From: CAXSEF01 sp964236535
GTDB lineage: Bacteria > Pseudomonadota > Alphaproteobacteria > Acetobacterales > Acetobacteraceae
Assembly: GCA_964236535.1 (NCBI GenBank)
Contig: CAXSEF010000024.1
Coordinates: 1 to 39,386, forward strand
Direction: 5' to 3'
Length of the DNA: 39,386 bases
Of the stretch, positions 34,076 to 39,386 are shown piece by piece. The stretch's first letter is position 1. The number at the start of each line of letters is the position of its first letter. The position numbers and the translations under genes are program-made. The notes under the pieces are model-generated. The model made no database searches. It worked only from the letters and a program-made list of their open reading frames with translations, and was not told where the DNA came from.

Positions 34076-35360
34076 CTTCCGCGAGCTGCTCGCGTGAGGC
34101 GCGGACCCGGTCCACCCGGCGACCGTCCATCGCCAGCACCTCGAACATCCAGCCGGCGAAGGCGATCCGATCGCCGGTGCGGGGAACTCGCTGCAGCAGC
34201 GCGAGCAGCAGCCCGCCGAGCGTGTGGTAGCTGCCCTGCGCCGGCAGATTGGGCAGCGAGAGGCGGGATTTCAGCTCGTCCACCGGCATCATCCCGTCCA
34301 TGAGCATGACGTCGCCGAGCCCCGCCCCGTCCTCGCCCTCGGGGCGCTCGAGGTCGCCGACGATCGCCTCCAGCACGTCGGCGGCAGTCACCACCCCCTC
34401 GAAGCTGCCATACTCGTCCATCACCAGAGCAAGTCCGAGGGTATCCGCCTTCAGCCGCTCCAGGGCGTCGAGCGCGCTGACGGTATCGGGCACGACCATC
34501 GGCAGGCGCAGCACGGCGGCCACCGAGAGTTCGCCGCACTCCAGCAGCCGGTTGAGCATGTCCTTCGCCTGCACCACGCCCACGACGTTGTCGACCGAGC
34601 CGTCGCAGACCACGAGCCGGCTGTATGGTGTCGCCTTCAGCACCGCGGTGATCCTGGCCGGGTCGTCGGCCCGGTCGATCCAGGTGATGTCGGTGCGCGG
34701 CGTCATCAGCGCGCGCACCGGCTTCTCGGCGAGACGCAGCACCCGGCCGATCATCTCGTGCTCCTCGGTCTCCAGCACGCCGGTCTCGGCACCCTCGGCG
34801 AGGATCGCCTTCAGCTCCTCCTCGGTCACCGTCTCGCGCGCGGCGATCTTGGAGCCGAAGGCGGCGAGCACGAGGTCCGACGAACGGCTGAGCACCCAGA
34901 CGACCGGGGCGGCGATGCGGGCCAGCAGCGCCAACGGCCGGGCAAGTCGGACCGCGACGTGCTCCGGCCGCCGCAGGGCAAGCTGCTTCGGCACCAGTTC
35001 GCCAACGACGAGGGTCAGGTAGGTGATCATGACGACCACCAGGAACAGCGACAGCTCGTCGGCCACCGGGCGCAGCAGGGTGATGCGCGCAAGCCAGGGC
35101 TGCAGCTGTGCGGAGAGGCGGGCGCCGCCGAACACGCCGGCGAGAATGCTGACCAGGGTGATGCCGATCTGCACGGTCGGCAGGAAGCGCTGCGGGTCGT
35201 CGGACAACGCGATGGCGGTGGCCGCACCTGCGGTGCCCTGCCGCTCCAGCACCTGGAGGCGGGCGCGGCGTGCCGAGACCAGCGCCAGCTCGCCCATCGC
35301 GAACACGCCGTTCAGCAGCATCAGCAGCAGGATGACGACCAGTTCGACGGCGATCTCCAT
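34071..35360 (-). CDS. CNNM/CorC-type membrane protein (hemolysin-family, DUF21-CBS)
   Basis: Predicted divalent-cation (Mg/Co) transporter or regulator of the CNNM/CorC family; the old name hemolysin C reflects weak evidence. The 429 residues have an N-terminal DUF21 domain with about four membrane segments (1-150, including MGELALVSARRARLQ and VVGELVPKQLALRRP), a CBS pair (about 210-335, RALMTPRTDITWID and VMDEYGSFEGVVTAADVLEAIVGD-like end), and a C-terminal CorC_HlyC domain (340-425). ATG 35360 matches the family N-terminus; its ribosome site (GGTGAG) is moderate. Its stop lies within a dispersed repeat. Confidence 0.9.
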   Translation of the reverse strand: MEIAVELVVILLLMLLNGVFAMGELALVSARRARLQVLERQGTAGAATAIALSDDPQRFLPTVQIGITLVSILAGVFGGARLSAQLQPWLARITLLRPVADELSLFLVVVMITYLTLVVGELVPKQLALRRPEHVAVRLARPLALLARIAAPVVWVLSRSSDLVLAAFGSKIAARETVTEEELKAILAEGAETGVLETEEHEMIGRVLRLAEKPVRALMTPRTDITWIDRADDPARITAVLKATPYSRLVVCDGSVDNVVGVVQAKDMLNRLLECGELSVAAVLRLPMVVPDTVSALDALERLKADTLGLALVMDEYGSFEGVVTAADVLEAIVGDLERPEGEDGAGLGDVMLMDGMMPVDELKSRLSLPNLPAQGSYHTLGGLLLALLQRVPRTGDRIAFAGWMFEVLAMDGRRVDRVRASREQLAEA

Positions 35361-35592
35361 CCGCTCACCGTAACGCAGGCGACCACCGGCAGAAAGCGAA
35401 GGCCGTAGGCTCTGCCGCCGATCTCCGAGCAGGCCGGACCGCCGAGGCTCCGGCCGGCACGCCCGTCGCCCGTACGCAGGCCGCTCCAGGCCAGGCGCGC
35501 CGCTACCCGGAAGACGGTGCGTGCAGCTTGCCCGCCCGGCCCCGGGAACGTCCTCCGGGCCCGGCGCGCTTACGCCCCGCACAGGAGCTTGC

Positions 35593-36117
35593 ATGACCCC
35601 ACGGACCGAACCCCTGCCATCGCTCGCCGTCGCGCTCGGCGTCGGCGGGCTGATCCCGTTCCTCGCCTGCGGTCTCGGCAGCGTGGTCGGCAACGGCGCG
35701 GTGCCGGCCGGCCGCGCCCTGCTCGCCCTGATCGACTATGGCGCGATCATCCTTGGCTTCCTCGGCGCCGTGCACTGGGGCCTTGCCCTCGCACGGCCAG
35801 CACTTCCCGGGACCACGGCCGGAGCGGAGCCCCCATCCCTCGCCTCCGCAGACCGCCTGCGCCTCGCAGGCGGCGTGCTGCCCGCCCTGCTCGGCTGGGC
35901 GGCGCTGCTGGTCTCGGTCGCGGCCAGCCCGGCCATCGCGCTGGTGCTGCTGATCGCGGGCTTCGTGGCCACCACGGCGGTCGAGGCCCGCGCCACCGCG
36001 TCAGGTCTGGTCCCGCCCGGCTACATGCGGCTGCGCTGGCTGCTGACCCTGGTCGTCGTGCCGACGCTGGCCCTGGTGCTGCTGCTCCGCCTGGCTGGCC
36101 TGGCTATCAGCCTGTGA
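35593..36117 (+). CDS. DUF3429 family membrane protein
   Basis: A 174-residue protein with five or six hydrophobic segments, of the DUF3429 family, whose function is unknown. The recognisable part is YGAIILGFLGAVHWGLAL (about residues 54-71), preceded by LGVGGLIPFLACGLG. AGGAG seven bases before ATG 35593 fixes the start. It is divergent from the CNNM/CorC gene with 232 bases between them, and followed by a small unknown gene. Confidence 0.85.
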   Translation: MTPRTEPLPSLAVALGVGGLIPFLACGLGSVVGNGAVPAGRALLALIDYGAIILGFLGAVHWGLALARPALPGTTAGAEPPSLASADRLRLAGGVLPALLGWAALLVSVAASPAIALVLLIAGFVATTAVEARATASGLVPPGYMRLRWLLTLVVVPTLALVLLLRLAGLAISL

Positions 36118-36131
36118 TCACGAAACAATCC

Positions 36132-36160
36132 TTGTCTCATGGCACGGGATGCTTCATGTT
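36132..36160 (+). promoter_or_regulatory. candidate promoter of the small gene at 36191
   Basis: TTGTCT (36132-36137) and CATGTT (36155-36160), 17 bases apart, in a 70-base stretch with distinctly lower GC than the surroundings. TTAATC follows at 36163. The -10 is weak. Confidence 0.3.
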
Positions 36161-36190
36161 TGTTAATCACTGCATGGCAATGAGGCACCG

Positions 36191-36466
36191 ATGGCGGCAA
36201 TCATCCTTCCCTTCCCCAGCCGCGCGCCTGAGATGGCGCGAGCCGTGTATCACCTACCAGAAGCCGACCCGCGCGAACGGCTCGCTCACGCGCTGTCCAG
36301 CCTGCAATCTTCCCTCGCGGCCCAGCGCGATGCCGTTGCCGTCTGGCGCCGTTCCCTGGAAGAGCTGCATGGTGCCGCGGCGTCGCTGCACACCGGCCTG
36401 GTCCACTACCGCCAGAACCTGCACGCGATCGGCGGCAAGCTGCCGGCGGCTCCCGCAGCTATCTGA
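36191..36466 (+). CDS. small protein of unknown function (91 residues)
   Basis: I do not recognise this gene. It begins MAAIILPFPSRAPEMARAV and has a central helix-forming stretch, RLAHALSSLQSSLAAQRDAVAVWRRSL-like, with heptad-style spacing of Leu and Ala, then LHTGLVHYRQNLHAIGGKL and an Ala/Pro end. No signal peptide or membrane helix. A GAGG precedes the ATG by six bases, and its own low-GC promoter-like region suggests a free-standing transcription unit. Third positions are G/C-rich as in real genes here. A small coiled-coil or DNA-associated protein would fit, but nothing shows it. Confidence 0.6.
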   Translation: MAAIILPFPSRAPEMARAVYHLPEADPRERLAHALSSLQSSLAAQRDAVAVWRRSLEELHGAAASLHTGLVHYRQNLHAIGGKLPAAPAAI

Positions 36467-36568
36467 TGCCGACGGCTTCGACAGTCGACATCCGGTGAAG
36501 CGAGGCTGGCTTTCGCGCCGCCCGCATCCCACTGGCCAAATACCAGCGTTCCTCAGCATCGACCCGTA

Positions 36569-36673
36569 GGCGAAGCAAGGCCTGAGATTTCTGGAACCCA
36601 TCTCTTAAGCACAGGAAGTCCAAGGGCCAGCCATTGGCGGAGTCCGGAGGCAGAGCCTCTGGCCTTGCTTGCC
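36569..36673. repeat. dispersed palindromic element, near-complete copy
   Basis: Same left end (GGCGAAGCAAGGCC, with GCATCGACC flank at 36556), same core CATCTCTTAAGCA, and same right end GGCCTTGCTTGCC as the copy at 9705-9838. The first inner palindrome is reduced to CCTGAGATTTCTGG and the third is worn, so it is 105 bases rather than 134. The last hairpin is CCGGAGGC / GCCTCTGG, loop AGA. It lies just beyond the murJ stop. Confidence 0.78.
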
Positions 36674-36689
36674 TGACCCGGCCCCGGGG

Positions 36690-38249
36690 CTAGGCCACCC
36701 GCCGTCGCCGCACCCGACCGCGTACCGCCTGCATCACCCGCCGCACATCCAGCACCCCGAGTGCCTGCGCCACCGCCCCGTAGGCCAGCAGCCCGGTCCC
36801 CATCAGCACCGCGAGCGAGACCAGCCGCAGCTCCGGGCTGTCCGCCATCCGATCCGGCAGCAGGATGCGCGCACCGACCAGCGCCGCGACCATCACCAGG
36901 CTCGCCGCCGCCATCCGCGCCACCTGCGACAGCAGCCGCCGGTCCAGCCGCAGCTGCCCGCGCCGCGTGAGCACCCAGCCCAGCGCCACGCAGTTCACGC
37001 TCGCCGCGATCGAGGTGGCGAGCGGCGGCCCGACATGCTGCAGCGGCCGCATCAGCGCCAGGTTGAGCACGAGGTTCAGCGCCAGCGATGCCACGCCGAT
37101 CCGCACCGGCGTCGCGGTGTCGCCGCGCGCGAAGAACCCCGGTGCCAGCACCTTTACCAGCACGAAGGCCGGCAGCCCGATCGCATACGCCGCGAGCGAC
37201 TGCGCCGACAGCCGCGTGTCGGCCAGGGTGAACGCGCCGCGCCCGAACAGCGCCGCCATCACCGGCGCCGCCGTCGCCACCAGCCCCGCCGCCGCCGGCA
37301 GCGTCAGCACCAGCGCATACTCGATCGCCCGGTTCTGCGTGTCCGACGCCGCCTCCGCCTCGCCCGACAGCACCTGGCGCGACAGCAGCGGCAGCAGCGC
37401 CGTGCCCACCGCCGCCCCCAGCACGCCGAGCGGCAGCTGGTTCACCCGGTCCGCATAGTACAGCAGCGACACCGTCCCCGCCGGCAGCATCGTGCTGACC
37501 CAGCCGTCCACCACCAGGTTGAGCTGAGTCACCCCACCCGCCACCAGCCCCGGCACCATCCGCCGCATCAGCAGCCGCATCTGCGGCGTCAGCCGCGGCC
37601 GCGGCGGGTGCAACGCCATCCCCGCCCGCTTCGCCGCCCAGAACAGCACCGCGAGCTGCGCCACCCCCGACGCCGTCACCCCCCAGGCCAGCGCGTGCCC
37701 CATCGTCGGCGTGAACGGCGCCAGCAGGAAGATCGAGGCGATCCCCACCACGTTGAACAGCACATACGCGCCCGATGCCGCCGCGAACCGGTCGAGCCCG
37801 TTCAGCACCCCCGCCACCAGCGCCGCCACGCAGATCAGCAGCAGATAGGGGAAGGTGATCCGGCTGAGCTGCACCGTCAGCGCGAACTTGGCCGCGTCGT
37901 GCTCGTAGCCGCTCGCCAGCACGCTCATCACCTGCGGCATGAACACCTCGCCCGCCACCGTGAGCAGCAGCAGCCAGAACGCCAGCACCGACATCGCCTG
38001 CTCGGCGAACCGACGCGCCACGTCCGGCCCTTCCGATGTCAGCAGCCCCGAGAACACCGGGATGAACGCCGCGTTGAACGCCCCCTCGCCGAACAGCCGG
38101 CGGAACAGGTTCGGCAGCCGCAACGCCACGAAGAACGCGTCCGCCACCGGCCCCGTGCCCATGAACGCCGCGATCAGCTGGTCACGCACCAGGCCGAGCA
38201 CGCGGCTGACCATGGTCCAGCCGCCGACGGTGAGAAGGCCACGAAGCAT
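36690..38249 (-). CDS. murJ: lipid II flippase MurJ
   Basis: Moves lipid II across the inner membrane for peptidoglycan synthesis (MOP superfamily). The 519 residues hold about 14 membrane helices, starting MLRGLLTVGGWTMVSRVLGLVRD, which carries the conserved SRxLGxxRD of the family, then LFGEGAFNAAFIPVF. GYEHDAAKF and FFARGDTATPV are further family landmarks. ATG 38249 matches the family start; the ribosome site is weak. A short basic tail ends the protein (RGRVRRRRVA). Both sides are flanked by copies of the dispersed repeat. Confidence 0.95.
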   Translation of the reverse strand: MLRGLLTVGGWTMVSRVLGLVRDQLIAAFMGTGPVADAFFVALRLPNLFRRLFGEGAFNAAFIPVFSGLLTSEGPDVARRFAEQAMSVLAFWLLLLTVAGEVFMPQVMSVLASGYEHDAAKFALTVQLSRITFPYLLLICVAALVAGVLNGLDRFAAASGAYVLFNVVGIASIFLLAPFTPTMGHALAWGVTASGVAQLAVLFWAAKRAGMALHPPRPRLTPQMRLLMRRMVPGLVAGGVTQLNLVVDGWVSTMLPAGTVSLLYYADRVNQLPLGVLGAAVGTALLPLLSRQVLSGEAEAASDTQNRAIEYALVLTLPAAAGLVATAAPVMAALFGRGAFTLADTRLSAQSLAAYAIGLPAFVLVKVLAPGFFARGDTATPVRIGVASLALNLVLNLALMRPLQHVGPPLATSIAASVNCVALGWVLTRRGQLRLDRRLLSQVARMAAASLVMVAALVGARILLPDRMADSPELRLVSLAVLMGTGLLAYGAVAQALGVLDVRRVMQAVRGRVRRRRVA

Positions 38250-38285
38250 CGCGCGGCTGTAGCCCGCGGGCCCGCCGAAGGCCAG

Positions 38286-38382
38286 GACGGGCTCTGCCCG
38301 GACCCGCAAGGGCCTTTCATGCGTGGGTCCGGGGCCTCAGGCCGCGGCGGAGTCCAGAGGCAGCGCCTCTGGCCTTGCTTCC
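38286..38382. repeat. dispersed palindromic repeat between murJ and the methyltransferase
   Basis: GGGCTCTGCCC, a wider CGGACCC / GGGTCCG pairing around it, GGGGCCTCAGGCC, then the right end GGCGGAGTCCAGAGGC with its perfect hairpin (CCAGAGGC / GCCTCTGG, loop AGC) and GGCCTTGCTT. It sits in the divergent spacer, about 40 bases before the methyltransferase start. Confidence 0.75.
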
Positions 38383-38421
38383 TCCCTGGTACTCCCCCGC
38401 GTCGTGCGGTAAGCCCCCACC

Positions 38422-39386
38422 ATGCACACCACCATCGGCCGCCACGTGCTGCACCAGGGCGACTGCCTCGCGGTCCTGCCCACGCTGCCCGCCGCGTCCG
38501 TCGACGTCGTCGTCACCTCGCCGCCCTACAACCTCGACATCGCCTACGGCCTCTACCAGGACCGCCGCGACCCCGCGGACTACGTCGCCTGGCTCGCCGC
38601 GATCGCCGCCGCACTCGCCTGCGTCCTGCGCCCCGACGGCTCGTTCTTCCTCAACCTCGCCGGCTCCAGCCGCGCGCCCTGGCTGCCCTTCGAGGTCGCG
38701 CTCGCGCTCCGCCAGACCTTCGTGCTGCAGAACCACATCGCCTGGGTCAAGTCGATCGCCCTCGGCCCGGACAGCGCCGGCCACTTCAAGCCCGTCGCCG
38801 GCCGCCGCTTCCTGCACCAGGCGCACGAGCACGTCTTCCACTTCACCCGCACCGGCGCCGTCCCGCTCGACCGCCTCGCCATCGGCGTCCCGTTCAAGGA
38901 CAAGTCCAACATCGCCCGCCGCGGCCACGCCCATGACCTGCGCTGCCGCGGCAACACCTGGTTCATCCCCTACGCCACCGTGCAGGCCCGCGCCCAGGGC
39001 GCCCACCCCGCCACCTTCCCGGCGGAACTTCCGCTGTGGTGCATCTTCCTGCACGGCCGCGCCAACCCGACCGTGCTCGACCCCTTCATGGGGTCGGGAA
39101 CCACGCTGGTCGCGGCCGAGCGGGCAGGGGGCCAGGGCATCGGCATCGAGCTCGATCCCGCCTACGCCGCCACCGCCGCCACTCGGCTCCGTGCCGCCGC
39201 CGCCTCCACCCGCCGCCACCGGCTCGGCGAGCCCGACCTCGCCGTCCTCGACACCGCCCGGCCGCACGAGGCCGGCCGCGCCCGCACCCTGCGCCTCAAC
39301 CTCGCCGACCGGGTCAACCGCACCACCCGCGAGCTTGCCCTGGACGACGCCGACCGCACCGCGATCCGCCGCCACGCACCCGCGCT
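38422..39386 (+). CDS. site-specific DNA methyltransferase, partial (runs off window)
   Basis: The frame is open from ATG 38422 to the window edge (321 codons, no stop). Motif IV is TSPPYN (Ser33-Tyr36), and motif I, FMGSGT, comes later (near residue 220), followed by GIGIELDPAYAATA. That order is typical of beta-type amino-methyltransferases; SPPY occurs in both N4-cytosine and N6-adenine enzymes, so the target base is open. Between them, LRCRGNTWFIPYATVQ and HPATFPAELP are family-like. Beyond motif I some 80 residues (GEPDLAVLDTARPHEAGRAR onward) are not part of the catalytic core. No restriction gene is visible on this side. Confidence 0.85.
   Translation, partial: MHTTIGRHVLHQGDCLAVLPTLPAASVDVVVTSPPYNLDIAYGLYQDRRDPADYVAWLAAIAAALACVLRPDGSFFLNLAGSSRAPWLPFEVALALRQTFVLQNHIAWVKSIALGPDSAGHFKPVAGRRFLHQAHEHVFHFTRTGAVPLDRLAIGVPFKDKSNIARRGHAHDLRCRGNTWFIPYATVQARAQGAHPATFPAELPLWCIFLHGRANPTVLDPFMGSGTTLVAAERAGGQGIGIELDPAYAATAATRLRAAAASTRRHRLGEPDLAVLDTARPHEAGRARTLRLNLADRVNRTTRELALDDADRTAIRRHAPA

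Noticed and set aside
36139..36155. Sigma54 promoter (TGGCACGGGATGCTT)
   Set aside because: The -24 TGGCACG is good, but the -12 reads GCTTC instead of TTGCA; a sigma70-type reading fits no worse.

Overview
The window is very GC-rich (about 70% or more by eye), densely packed and has alphaproteobacterial gene content. The order pal-cpoB-tilS-ftsH-folP-glmM-thiD, the trpB-trpA-accD-folC run, and many short palindromic intergenic repeats point to a member of the Rhodospirillales, most likely Acetobacteraceae. That placement is inferred from gene content and synteny; no 16S or tRNA gene is present to confirm it.

Layout: (1) 1-9.6 kb, a housekeeping block: a divergent lipoprotein, then pal and cpoB (envelope constriction), tilS (tRNA-Ile lysidine), ftsH (membrane protease), folP (folate), glmM (UDP-GlcNAc) and thiD (thiamine), all on +. 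(2) 9.6-12 kb, a variable patch: a decayed isopropylmalate/tartrate-dehydrogenase-like remnant, the most complete copy of the dispersed palindromic repeat, a small ORF behind a large dyad, and an ABC-F ATPase on the minus strand. (3) 12-16.6 kb, an RND efflux pair (periplasmic adaptor plus inner-membrane pump). The adaptor gene is interrupted by a 100-N assembly gap whose two flanks are the same 55 bp. (4) 16.7-21.4 kb, trpB-trpA-accD-folC. (5) 21.5-28.6 kb, a LysR regulator, a small exported glycine-zipper protein, and an NAD-dependent, molybdenum- or tungsten-type formate dehydrogenase operon fdsG-fdsB-fdsA-fdsD that lacks fdsC. (6) 29-39.4 kb, a KimA-like APC transporter, a GAF-PAS-PAS-GGDEF-EAL protein preceded by four 16-bp tandem repeats, a CNNM/CorC-type membrane protein, a DUF3429 membrane protein, a small unknown protein, murJ, and the start of an orphan-looking beta-type DNA methyltransferase that runs off the window.

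The most notable unexplained structure is the dispersed repeat family. It has more than a dozen copies or fragments in 39 kb, nearly all between genes, built from GC-rich hairpins often with AGA-type loops. The fullest copy (9705-9838) has near-identical inverted ends and four internal palindromes, like a BIME or MITE. No gene encoding a mobilising enzyme is visible here. Other points of interest are the collapsible assembly gap with a coding tandem repeat beside it, the ATGA stop-start relay between accD and folC, and the two-layer dyad in front of the formate dehydrogenase operon.
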